Of a stretch of 9,000 nt of DNA, positions 1-6,802 are shown one piece after another. Both the position numbers and the translations under genes were made by a program. Source of the stretch: Candidatus Planktophila sp. (GTDB lineage: Bacteria > Actinomycetota > Actinomycetes > Nanopelagicales > Nanopelagicaceae); NCBI GenBank assembly GCA_024641555.1, contig JAHECV010000035.1:1-9000 (forward strand). Reading direction: 5' to 3'. The notes under the pieces are model-generated. The model ran no database searches. It was not told where the DNA came from and saw nothing but the letters and a program-made list of their open reading frames with translations. Every line of letters starts with the position of its first letter. Position 1 is the stretch's first letter.

Positions 1-248
1 CTTCGGCAACCAGCGCTGTTGGAGAATTTATATTGGCTGACTCAGAAGAGTTTGTCGGTTTAGTTGCTGCAAATAGCGGTTGCGCATTCGCCGATGCGAC
101 AGAGAAGTTAATTGAACAACTCAAATCAGATAAAACTCTACGAAGTCGCTGCCATCACCAAGCAGAGAACTTTCCTTGGTCCTCCACAATTTCGCAGATG
201 CTCTCGCTTGGAAAGAAATCCGATTTCCATAACTTGCGGGCAGCCTAG
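1..248 (+). CDS. Glycosyltransferase (GT4-like), C-terminal fragment
   Basis: The reading frame is open from the left edge of the window, so the real start lies outside. A TTG at 33 is only an internal codon. The visible 80 or so residues resemble the end of a family 4 (GT-B fold) glycosyltransferase. A segment reading GEFI, then EEFVGLVAANSGCAFADATE, fits the region where these enzymes end their nucleotide-sugar site and specify a per-residue weighting, followed by helical LIEQLKSDKTLRSRC. The final ENFPWSSTISQML resembles the common closing pattern of GT4 enzymes (FxW followed by a helix). Catalytic motifs are upstream of the window and cannot be checked, so donor and acceptor are unknown. 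The stop codon TAG at 246 is only two bases before the next ATG, suggesting co-transcription with the hydrolase. Family assignment is moderate; a specific role such as phosphatidylinositol mannosylation cannot be claimed. Confidence 0.55.
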   Translation, partial: SATSAVGEFILADSEEFVGLVAANSGCAFADATEKLIEQLKSDKTLRSRCHHQAENFPWSSTISQMLSLGKKSDFHNLRAA

Positions 249-250
249 CG

Positions 251-1186
251 ATGAACGCACCAGTGACTTTTGCCGTAATTGGTGACAGCGCCGCATCTGG
301 CGTTGGAGATTCGGATGGAAAAGGAAACAATTTTGGGTGGAGCTATCACCTCGCAAAATCTTTCCAAGAGCCTCTGGTATTTATCAATGCCGCCCGCCCC
401 GGTGCGCGATCTGCTGAAGTTTTAGAAATTCAACTTCCTAAGATTTTGGCGCATAACCCAGATTTGGTAGCGGTTGTTGTAGGTGGAAATGATTTGCTAC
501 GCAGCAACTTTAATCCGCAGAAATTCGCTGAAAATCTACGGCGCACTTTGCTTGAGCTTGTCTCTAGAGGATGCACCGTCATGCTGTTAGAACTTCATGA
601 TCCAACAAAGATCGTTCCAATGCCTTATCTAATTGGGAGAATCTGCCGCCGGAGAGTTGCGGCAGTAAATCTAGCGACGCGAGAATTGGCAAAAACTTTT
701 GGCGCGGTCCTATTGCAGACCCGATCACTGGAAGATATCTATGCTCGCGAAAAATGGCATGTTGATCGAATGCACCCAAGTAAATTAGGGCACCAATTTA
801 TTGCAGCGCAATATGCAAAGTTGCTGCTCGAGCGCGGCTTTGAAATTGCTGAAGTTCAAATTGATCCGCTAAATAACCGTAGCCGCAAAGATTCGATCAA
901 GTGGATGCTAAAGAACGGAACTCCATGGTTTCTTAAGCGCAGCGTTGATCTTCTCCCTGGGCTCATTTGGCTCAGCGCAGCTGAAATAGTTTTCATTATT
1001 CGTCAAAATCTCGACCGAATTTTTACCCAAAAGAAAGAATTACAAGGCAAGATAACCCAATGCTTCCTGCAGACCCCCGCACCCTTGGCGCAACCCTTAC
1101 CGATGGTGGCGCCAACTTTGCAATCTGGTCAAATGCTGCAGATGCCATCGAGCTCTGCCTCTTCAATGAGGTCAATGGCAAGTTAG
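251..1186 (+). CDS. SGNH/GDSL-family hydrolase with 3' overlap into glgX
   Basis: This is a probable esterase or lipase-like SGNH hydrolase. The family motifs are in order: block I GDSAASG at residues 11-17 with nucleophile Ser13, a block II glycine in AARPGARS near residue 51, block III GGND at 78-81, and block V VDRMHPSKLGH at 171-181, with Asp172 and His175 as the rest of the triad. Residues about 218-245 (GTPWFLKRSVDLLPGL and neighbours) match a C-terminal segment I associate with actinobacterial members. There is no signal peptide, so it is probably cytoplasmic; the substrate is unknown. The ATG at 251 puts block I at the expected distance and lies two bases after the preceding stop. The last 42 or so residues (from about 270) are read out of frame through the start of glgX and are rich in Pro, Gln, Ser and Met, so they look like an accidental extension. 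A stop codon TAA at 1053 exists in another frame, just before glgX, consistent with a recent frameshift or lost stop. Confidence 0.85.
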   Translation: MNAPVTFAVIGDSAASGVGDSDGKGNNFGWSYHLAKSFQEPLVFINAARPGARSAEVLEIQLPKILAHNPDLVAVVVGGNDLLRSNFNPQKFAENLRRTLLELVSRGCTVMLLELHDPTKIVPMPYLIGRICRRRVAAVNLATRELAKTFGAVLLQTRSLEDIYAREKWHVDRMHPSKLGHQFIAAQYAKLLLERGFEIAEVQIDPLNNRSRKDSIKWMLKNGTPWFLKRSVDLLPGLIWLSAAEIVFIIRQNLDRIFTQKKELQGKITQCFLQTPAPLAQPLPMVAPTLQSGQMLQMPSSSASSMRSMAS

Positions 1187-3174
1187 TTGAAACTCGCTTT
1201 GCGATGTCACATCGCAATGGACCAATTTGGCATGGCTACTTGGCGGGAGTCCGAGCCGGGCAACGTTATGGCTATCGCGTTTACGGACCGTGGCAACCAG
1301 AACACGGAGTGCGCTTTAACGCGGCAAAGTTATTGATCGATCCGTACACGCATCAATTAGATGGCCAGCTTGAATATGTTCCCGAGATTTACGGGCATAT
1401 AGCAAGTGATGGGATCGGAAGTGGTGATAACACCGTGCGCGATGATCGCGACAGCGCAGGCCATGTTCCTTATTCAGTTGTTACTAGCCACGCGGTGCGC
1501 GAGATTCATCGTCCATTGGTGCCTTGGGCCAACACCTTAATTTACGAAGCACATGTTCAAGGATTTACTTCAAAAAATGCGGCGATTCCGGAAGCAGAAC
1601 GTGGAACTTATAAAGCCCTCGGCCACCCCAGCACAATTGCACATTTAAAGAAATTGGGAGTTACCGCGTTAGAACTTTTGCCGATACATTCTTATTTAAC
1701 TGAACCAACGATTTGGGAACGTGGTCGGAAAAATCATTGGGGTTATAACGCAATTGCATTCACCGCACCGCACGGTGAATACGCGGCAACTTCTGATCCA
1801 ATTGCCGAATTGCAAGAAGCGGTCGATCGTTTACATGAACATGGAATCGAAGTAATTCTCGATGTTGTCTACAACCACACCGCCGAAGGTGGCGTAGGCG
1901 GACCAACGCTCTCTTTTAAAGGAATCGATAATAAAGCTTGGTACCGCCAAGATAACCAAGGAAATTACATTGATGTAACTGGATGCGGAAACACTTTGGC
2001 CAGTAGCAATCCACATGCAGTTCGCCACATTATTGATTCACTTCGTTGGTGGGTCGAAGTTATTGGTATTGATGGATTTAGATTCGATTTAGCAACTGCG
2101 CTCTACACCAGCCACACTGCATTTAACTCATCGCTCATGTCGGCTATTGAGGCAGATTCAGTTCTGCGTAATTTCAAGATGATTGCCGAACCTTGGGATG
2201 TAACACGTTATTCACTTGGTGATTTTCCGCATCCTTGGCGCGAGTGGAACGATGCTTACCGCGACTCAGTTCGACAGTTCTGGTTGGGTGATTTAGCGCG
2301 AGGTTATGGTGAAGGCGTAGCAGATGTGGCCTCACGTATTAGTGGATCGAGCGATATTTTCTATTATCGCGGCCCAACTTCTTCAATTAACTTCCTAACT
2401 GCGCACGATGGCTTCACCTTGGCCGATGCGGTTAGGTACCAAGAAAAACATAACCAACCCAATAATGAAGATAATAAAGATGGCAATAACGATAATCGTT
2501 CCTGGAATCTTGGGGTTGAAGGTCCAACGGATGATCCGCTAATTAACAAACATCGATTGCAACTACAGAAATCTATGTTGGCAACCCTGCTTTTATCTTC
2601 AGGTGTACCGATGCTGACAATGGGTGATGAAATTGGGAGATCTCAAAATGGTTCTAATAATGGTTACTCACTGCCCCGTGATAAATCTGCCTTATTAGAA
2701 GATAGCGCAGCAAACTTTATGGGTGGCTGGGCAAATAGTTGGAACCTAAGTGAGTCAGAGAAAGATTTATTTGATTCGGTATCAGAACTTGCGCATATCC
2801 GAAAGCAATATCTAGAGGGCGTGGCGCATGAATTCTTCACCGGAACGATGGATGCTGGAACAAAGCGAAAAGATATTGCCTGGTTCTCACTTGGTGGCCG
2901 CGAAATGCAAGAGGATCATTGGCAAGATGGCGAAAAGCGCAGTCTTACTGTTTTTATTGAAGCTGGCCCAGAACGCGGTCTCTTACTTTTGCTCAACTCT
3001 TCAAAATCGCAAACTCCATTTACCTTGCCAGATGAAAACTGGGGACATTCTTTCCGCAGAATTTTCGATGCCGCAACACCAGTTCAGATACATGAACCGA
3101 TAATTTGTACACCTGCGAGCAAAGTTGATGTTGCAGCGCATTGCGCTCAAGTGTGGCTAGTAACACGCATCTAA
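1060..3174 (+). CDS. glgX: Glycogen debranching enzyme GlgX (isoamylase-type, GH13)
   Basis: This enzyme hydrolyses alpha-1,6 branch points of glycogen or phosphorylase-limit dextrin in the cytoplasm, allowing stored glucan to be used. An N-terminal CBM48-like domain (about residues 8-95, GATLTDGGANFAIWS then ELCLF) is followed by the GH13 barrel. The four conserved regions are visible: DVVYNH at 268-273; GFRFDLA at 339-345 with nucleophile Asp343; AEPWD at 376-380 with acid/base Glu377; and TAHDGF at 447-452 with His449 and Asp450. The segment NEDNKDGNNDNRSWNLG is typical of the GlgX/TreX group. At 704 residues it is of normal length. The ATG at 1060 is chosen because the protein begins at the usual GlgX N-terminus; a weak AAGG lies at 1044-1047. 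It starts inside the 3' end of the hydrolase frame, so translation may be coupled. No other glycogen genes are in the window. Confidence 0.95.
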   Translation: MLPADPRTLGATLTDGGANFAIWSNAADAIELCLFNEVNGKLVETRFAMSHRNGPIWHGYLAGVRAGQRYGYRVYGPWQPEHGVRFNAAKLLIDPYTHQLDGQLEYVPEIYGHIASDGIGSGDNTVRDDRDSAGHVPYSVVTSHAVREIHRPLVPWANTLIYEAHVQGFTSKNAAIPEAERGTYKALGHPSTIAHLKKLGVTALELLPIHSYLTEPTIWERGRKNHWGYNAIAFTAPHGEYAATSDPIAELQEAVDRLHEHGIEVILDVVYNHTAEGGVGGPTLSFKGIDNKAWYRQDNQGNYIDVTGCGNTLASSNPHAVRHIIDSLRWWVEVIGIDGFRFDLATALYTSHTAFNSSLMSAIEADSVLRNFKMIAEPWDVTRYSLGDFPHPWREWNDAYRDSVRQFWLGDLARGYGEGVADVASRISGSSDIFYYRGPTSSINFLTAHDGFTLADAVRYQEKHNQPNNEDNKDGNNDNRSWNLGVEGPTDDPLINKHRLQLQKSMLATLLLSSGVPMLTMGDEIGRSQNGSNNGYSLPRDKSALLEDSAANFMGGWANSWNLSESEKDLFDSVSELAHIRKQYLEGVAHEFFTGTMDAGTKRKDIAWFSLGGREMQEDHWQDGEKRSLTVFIEAGPERGLLLLLNSSKSQTPFTLPDENWGHSFRRIFDAATPVQIHEPIICTPASKVDVAAHCAQVWLVTRI

Positions 3175-3186
3175 AGCAGGCACGAG

Positions 3187-3202
3187 TACTAGGTAGTAAA
3201 GC
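3187..3202 (+). promoter_or_regulatory. Candidate operator upstream of fabD (copy 1 of shared element)
   Basis: The element TACTAGGTAGTAAAGC contains the 12-base near-perfect inverted repeat TACTA-GG-TAGTA. It covers the position where a -35 box would lie for the -10 hexamer at 3214-3219. A second copy with 14 of 16 bases identical lies upstream of acpP at 5205-5220, at the same distance from a -10-like hexamer. I do not recognise it as a published binding site. A shared transcription-factor site or a variant -35 region are both possible. Confidence 0.5.
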
Positions 3203-3213
3203 ACCGCTTCGCC

Positions 3214-3219
3214 TAATAT
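3214..3219 (+). promoter_or_regulatory. Predicted -10 box of fabD promoter, likely leaderless
   Basis: The hexamer TAATAT fits the actinobacterial TANNNT consensus and ends seven bases before the fabD ATG at 3227. A transcript starting 7 bases downstream of the hexamer would begin at or next to the A of the start codon. The bases between (CTAAGCC) hold no Shine-Dalgarno sequence, which supports leaderless translation. No good -35 hexamer is seen; that area is occupied by the inverted repeat at 3187-3198. Confidence 0.5.
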
Positions 3220-3226
3220 CTAAGCC

Positions 3227-4141
3227 ATGCTCGCTTTTGTATCTCCTGGTCAAGGAGCACAGACTCCCGGAATGCTGACTCCATGGATCGAAGATAGCGC
3301 TGCGAAAACTCTATTAACTGAGTGGTCAAGCGCAATCGATTTAGATCTAGTTCGACTTGGAACTACCGCCGGCGCTGATGAAATTAAAGATACTGCAAAT
3401 GCCCAACCGTTAATCGTTGCTGCTGGGCTACTCGGAGCACGTGCATTAAATTCCAAAAATATTTTTTCATTTGTCGCCGGTCACTCAGTCGGTGAAATTA
3501 CCGCTGCCGCACTTGCAGAAGTTATCAGTGAAGTCGATGCGATGAAGTTAGTCCGCGCCCGTGGAATTGAAATGGCCAAAGCTGCTGCAATTAAGCCCGC
3601 AGGTATGTCTGCTGTACTTGGTGGAGATCGGGAAGTTGTTTTACGCGCCATCGCAGATCTTGGCCTAGTTGCTGCAAATGACAACGGTGGTGGACAGATT
3701 GTTGCCGCGGGAGACTTGGATGCACTTGGAGAATTAGCTCCCGAAGGTGCCCGCGTGCGTTCGCTAGCCGTTGCTGGCGCTTTCCATACCTCTTACATGC
3801 AACCTGCAGTTGCGCCACTTCGCGAACTGGCTGCTGCTATTGAAGTAAAAGATGCCAAATGCGGAGTTATCTCTAATAAAGATGGAGAAGTAATTCGCAA
3901 TGGTCGCGAAATCTTAGATCGCATCGTTGCGCAGATCTGTAACCCAGTCCGATGGGATCTATGTATGACAACTCTTTCTCAGAATATTTCTGGAGCCCTT
4001 GAAGTGCCACCTGCTGGAACTTTGGTTGGTTTGTTAAAGCGCGCAGTACCGATCGTAGAAACCTTTGCGCTAAAAGCGTTTGCAGATATAGCTCTTGCTG
4101 ACGAATTTGCGCTTCGACATAACCAAGAAGTAAGTAACTAA
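3227..4141 (+). CDS. fabD: Malonyl-CoA:ACP transacylase FabD
   Basis: FabD moves the malonyl group from malonyl-CoA to the phosphopantetheine arm of acyl carrier protein, supplying the two-carbon extender for type II fatty-acid synthesis. The family motifs are present: GQGAQ at residues 8-12, GHSVGE at 85-90 with nucleophile Ser87, the substrate-carboxylate-binding arginine most likely Arg112 (in RARG), and AGAFHTSYM with catalytic His187. The motif usually read as NDN.PGQ appears as NDNGGGQ at 151-157, so the proline is replaced by glycine. Length (304 residues) is normal, and the N-terminus MLAFVSPGQGAQTPGM matches actinobacterial FabD, fixing the ATG at 3227. It is the first gene of the fatty-acid cluster, preceded by a 52-base spacer carrying a likely promoter. 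The next gene starts 16 bases after its stop. Confidence 0.95.
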   Translation: MLAFVSPGQGAQTPGMLTPWIEDSAAKTLLTEWSSAIDLDLVRLGTTAGADEIKDTANAQPLIVAAGLLGARALNSKNIFSFVAGHSVGEITAAALAEVISEVDAMKLVRARGIEMAKAAAIKPAGMSAVLGGDREVVLRAIADLGLVAANDNGGGQIVAAGDLDALGELAPEGARVRSLAVAGAFHTSYMQPAVAPLRELAAAIEVKDAKCGVISNKDGEVIRNGREILDRIVAQICNPVRWDLCMTTLSQNISGALEVPPAGTLVGLLKRAVPIVETFALKAFADIALADEFALRHNQEVSN

Positions 4142-4146
4142 GAGTT

Positions 4147-4152
4147 AAGGGA
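4147..4152 (+). promoter_or_regulatory. Ribosome binding site of fabH
   Basis: AAGGGA lies five bases before the ATG at 4158 and is the only reasonable Shine-Dalgarno-like match in the 16-base fabD-fabH spacer. It supports the chosen fabH start. Confidence 0.6.
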
Positions 4153-4157
4153 TAGCC

Positions 4158-5180
4158 ATGGCGATTAAGGTAAAAACTGGTAGCGAGAGCACAATTTTAT
4201 CGGTCGGTGCCTATCGTCCATCTCGTTTAGTTCCGAACTCAGAAATCGTTGACCTGATTGATTCCAGTGACGAATGGATTGTGCAGCGCACGGGTATCGA
4301 ATCACGTCGCATCGCAGGTGCGGATGAATCGGTTGTAGATATGGCAATCGGCGCAGCAGAACAAGCCTTATCCCGCGCGAAGTTAACCATCACCGATGTT
4401 GATGCCGTTGTAGTTGCAACTATTACCTACCCGCACCAAGCGCCATCTGCCGCAACTGCAGTTATTCAGCGGATGGGCCACCCAACTGCAGCGGCCTTCG
4501 ATATCAGCGCTGCTTGCGCAGGATTCTGTTATGGCGTTGCTATGGCACATGACATGGTTCGCGCGGGAAGTGCGAAAAAAGTTTTGGTTATCGGCGTTGA
4601 AAAGATTTCAGATTTTACAGACCCAACCGATCGCGCGACTGCATTTATCTTTGCCGATGGTGCAGGTGCGGTGATCATTGGTGAATCTGCAGATGCCGGA
4701 ATCGGGCCAGTCGAATGGGGTTCTGATTCGGAAAACCGCGACGCCATCTTGATGAATCCATCTTGGATTGAAGTACGAAATACCGAAAACCAATTAACAA
4801 AAGCCGATGTTAAGTGGCCAAATATTACGCAAGAAGGACAGAAAGTTTTCCGTTGGGCGGTTTTCTCAATGAGTAAGGCAGCGCTAAAAGCGCTTGATTC
4901 CGCTGGGCTTTCCGTAAATGAAATTGATGCCTTCATTCCACACCAAGCAAATGTGCGCATCATCGAAACAATGGCGAAAGAGATGAAGATGCCAGAGTCG
5001 GTAGTAATTGCCGATGACATACGTACCAATGGAAATACATCTGCCGCATCAATTCCGTTGGCGATGGATGCGCTCTTGGCTAAACACCCAGAACTTCACG
5101 GCAAAATTGCGCTACTCATCGGATATGGCGCAGGTCTCGTTTATGCGGGGCAAGTTGTGAAATTACCGCCAAAACCATAA
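4158..5180 (+). CDS. fabH: Beta-ketoacyl-ACP synthase III FabH
   Basis: FabH starts fatty-acid chains by condensing a short acyl-CoA primer with malonyl-ACP. The catalytic triad is intact: Cys120 in SAACAGFCYG, His262 in FIPHQAN, and Asn293 in NGNTSAASIP. The DSSDEWIVQRTGI segment (residues 35-47) carries Trp40, equivalent to the CoA-stacking Trp32 of the E. coli enzyme. Length is 340 residues, normal for the family, and the N-terminus (TILSVGAYRPSRLVPNSEI) resembles Streptomyces and Mycobacterium FabH. Whether it prefers acetyl-CoA or a branched primer cannot be read from the sequence with confidence. The ATG at 4158 is preceded by a fair Shine-Dalgarno. After its stop comes a 119-base spacer, so acpP may also be transcribed on its own. 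Confidence 0.95.
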   Translation: MAIKVKTGSESTILSVGAYRPSRLVPNSEIVDLIDSSDEWIVQRTGIESRRIAGADESVVDMAIGAAEQALSRAKLTITDVDAVVVATITYPHQAPSAATAVIQRMGHPTAAAFDISAACAGFCYGVAMAHDMVRAGSAKKVLVIGVEKISDFTDPTDRATAFIFADGAGAVIIGESADAGIGPVEWGSDSENRDAILMNPSWIEVRNTENQLTKADVKWPNITQEGQKVFRWAVFSMSKAALKALDSAGLSVNEIDAFIPHQANVRIIETMAKEMKMPESVVIADDIRTNGNTSAASIPLAMDALLAKHPELHGKIALLIGYGAGLVYAGQVVKLPPKP

Positions 5181-5204
5181 TTTTCTAGCCAATACCCGCC
5201 CGTT

Positions 5205-5220
5205 TACTAGGAAGTAACGC
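5205..5220 (+). promoter_or_regulatory. Candidate operator upstream of acpP (copy 2 of shared element)
   Basis: TACTAGGAAGTAACGC matches the element upstream of fabD at 14 of 16 positions; the differences are A for T at position 8 and C for A at position 14. Because of the first change the inverted repeat is less perfect here (TACTA-GG-AAGTA). It lies in a non-coding spacer, 95 bases before the acpP ATG at 5300, so coding constraint does not explain the similarity. It could mark a second, internal promoter under the same control as fabD. Confidence 0.5.
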
Positions 5221-5231
5221 TTTCCATCAGA

Positions 5232-5237
5232 GAGAAT
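5232..5237 (+). promoter_or_regulatory. Possible -10 box of internal acpP promoter
   Basis: GAGAAT matches four of six bases of TATAAT and sits at exactly the same offset (27 bases from the element start) as TAATAT does upstream of fabD. If used, the transcript would have a leader of roughly 55 bases. The hexamer was picked by this spacing and is weak on its own. Confidence 0.3.
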
Positions 5238-5285
5238 TACAACCTGTTAGACCCGATCAATAGCAACTCAGGAACAACTTAAGAA

Positions 5286-5290
5286 AAGGA
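5286..5290 (+). promoter_or_regulatory. Strong ribosome binding site of acpP
   Basis: AAGGA, within an A-rich stretch, lies nine bases before the ATG at 5300. It is one of the clearest Shine-Dalgarno sequences in the window, in keeping with the high protein level expected for acyl carrier protein. Confidence 0.65.
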
Positions 5291-5299
5291 ATAAAACTC

Positions 5300-5548
5300 A
5301 TGGCACTTTCAGCCGCAGATGTACTTGCAGGAATCAAAGAGATCGTTGAAGAAGTAGCTGGTATCCCAGCAGCATCAATCGAACTCGATAAAAACTTCAC
5401 CGATGACCTAGAGGTAGATTCACTCAGCATGGTTGAAGTTGTTGTTGCTTGCGAAGAGCGCTTCGGGGTAAAGATTCCTGATGAGAAAGTAACTGACCTC
5501 GCTACAGTAGGAGATGCAGTTAACTTCATAGTTAACGCTGCCGCATAA
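5300..5548 (+). CDS. acpP: Acyl carrier protein AcpP
   Basis: AcpP carries all intermediates of fatty-acid synthesis as thioesters on a 4'-phosphopantetheine arm. The attachment site is Ser41 in DDLEVDSLSMVEVV, the DSL motif at residues 40-42. The 82-residue acidic, helical protein has normal length for the family: helix I (about 5-19), helix II starting at DSLSMVEVVVACEE, and the closing TVGDAVNFIV. It has its own 119-base upstream spacer with a candidate promoter and a strong ribosome binding site. fabF follows after eight bases. The last codons contain two copies of the self-complementary GTTAAC (5519-5524 and 5531-5536), which could form a weak hairpin. Confidence 0.97.
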   Translation: MALSAADVLAGIKEIVEEVAGIPAASIELDKNFTDDLEVDSLSMVEVVVACEERFGVKIPDEKVTDLATVGDAVNFIVNAAA

Positions 5549-5556
5549 GTAATTTC

Positions 5557-6792
5557 ATGTCACAACGTCGCGTAGTCGTCACAGGTCTCGGTGCAACTAC
5601 TCCACTTGGTGGAGATGTTGCATCGACTTGGGCTGCTTTATTAGCCGGAAAGAGCGGCGCTCGTCTTTTAACTGAAGATTGGCGTGAACTCTTGCCTGTG
5701 CACTTCGCAGCGCGCGTTGCTGTAGAGCCAGCCGATCAAATGGAGCGCGTTGAGATGCGCCGTTTAGATCGCTCCGAACAATTTGCGTTAGTTGCCTCCC
5801 GGGAAGCTTGGAAAGATGCCGGCACACCTGATGTAGATAAGGAAAGACTTGGCGTCGTAATCGCATCCGGAATCGGTGGCGTTATTACCTTGCTCGATCA
5901 GTTCGATAATTTGAAAGAGAAAGGCGCGCGCGGAGTCAGCCCACACACTGTTCCGATGTTGATGCCTAACGGACCTGCTGCAAATGTTGGTTTAGAACTA
6001 CAAGCCCGCGCTGGTGTTCACACACCTGTTAGCGCATGCGCATCTGGCGCAGAAGCTGTTGGTTATGCCCTCGAAATGATTCGCACCAACCGCGCCGACA
6101 TAATTGTTAGTGGGGGCGTTGAGGCGGCAATTCATCAACTGCCGATGGCTGGCTTTGCCGCGATGAAAGCGCTATCTACTCGCAACGATGCGCCAGAGCG
6201 CGCATCACGTCCTTACGATGCTGATCGTGATGGTTTCGTGCTTGGCGAAGGTGGCGGAATATTAGTTCTTGAAGAGTACGAACATGCAAAGGCGCGTGGC
6301 GCCAAAATTTACTGCGAGCTAGTCGGCCAAGGTCTTTCCTCAGATGGTTATCACATTGCCGCGCCAGACCCAGATGGATCAGGCGTGCAGCGCGCAATTA
6401 AATTCGCACTAGCAAACGCAAATCTTTCGACAAAAGATATTGTTCACTTAAATGCACACGCCACATCAACTCCCGCCGGAGATGTTGCCGAAGCAAATGC
6501 GCTTCGCCTAGCACTTGGCGTCGATGCCGATCACGTTGCAGTGTCAGCAACTAAATCAATGACCGGACACTTACTTGGTGGCGCCGGTGCAATCGAATCT
6601 GTATTTATTGTTAAAGCGCTGCAAGAAAGATTGGCTCCGCCAACTATCAATATTGAAAACTTAGATCCTGCTGTGACTGTCGATGTGGTTCGAGACACAC
6701 CACGCTCACTGCCTGCGGGTCAAATCGCTGCGCTCAATGATTCCTTCGGTTTCGGCGGCCACAACGTTGTATTGGCATTTGCAACTCTATAA
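5557..6792 (+). CDS. fabF: Beta-ketoacyl-ACP synthase II FabF
   Basis: FabF elongates acyl-ACP by decarboxylating condensation with malonyl-ACP. The Cys-His-His triad of elongating ketosynthases is present: Cys161 in SACASGAEA, His301 in LNAHATSTPAGD and His338 in KSMTGHLLGGAGA, with the conserved Lys333. The glycine-rich closing motif NDSFGFGGHN is also present. Length is 411 residues, as expected. The N-terminus (RRVVVTGLGATTPLG) fixes the ATG at 5557. The eight bases after the acpP stop (GTAATTTC) contain no Shine-Dalgarno, so initiation probably depends on translation of acpP. There is a single fabF here, unlike the kasA-kasB pair of mycobacteria. The accD gene starts ten bases after the stop. 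Confidence 0.95.
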   Translation: MSQRRVVVTGLGATTPLGGDVASTWAALLAGKSGARLLTEDWRELLPVHFAARVAVEPADQMERVEMRRLDRSEQFALVASREAWKDAGTPDVDKERLGVVIASGIGGVITLLDQFDNLKEKGARGVSPHTVPMLMPNGPAANVGLELQARAGVHTPVSACASGAEAVGYALEMIRTNRADIIVSGGVEAAIHQLPMAGFAAMKALSTRNDAPERASRPYDADRDGFVLGEGGGILVLEEYEHAKARGAKIYCELVGQGLSSDGYHIAAPDPDGSGVQRAIKFALANANLSTKDIVHLNAHATSTPAGDVAEANALRLALGVDADHVAVSATKSMTGHLLGGAGAIESVFIVKALQERLAPPTINIENLDPAVTVDVVRDTPRSLPAGQIAALNDSFGFGGHNVVLAFATL

Positions 6793-6802
6793 ACTCAATT
6801 TT

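Noticed and set aside
2828..3103. 91-codon plus-strand frame inside glgX
   Set aside because: It is an alternative frame within the C-terminal part of glgX, without ribosome binding site or recognisable domain.
3153..3168. Possible third copy of the TACTAGG element (GGCTAGTAACACGC) at the glgX 3' end
   Set aside because: Only the CTAGTAAC part resembles the element, the left half-site is missing, and the bases encode the last residues of GlgX.
4529..5029. 166-codon open frame on the minus strand inside fabH
   Set aside because: It lies wholly opposite a well-supported gene with all catalytic residues, its translation is Ser/Phe/Ala-rich without a recognisable domain, and it is best explained as the antisense shadow of fabH codons.
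5237..5266. Alternative acpP promoter with TTACAA as -35 and TAGCAA as -10
   Set aside because: The -10 matches only three of six consensus bases, and there is no second line of support such as the shared spacing seen for the other candidate.
6683..6802. Longer accD start inside fabF adding 40 residues
   Set aside because: The added residues are fabF coding sequence in another frame, with His/Trp-rich content and no carboxylase similarity. The ATG at 6803 gives the family's normal N-terminus and length.
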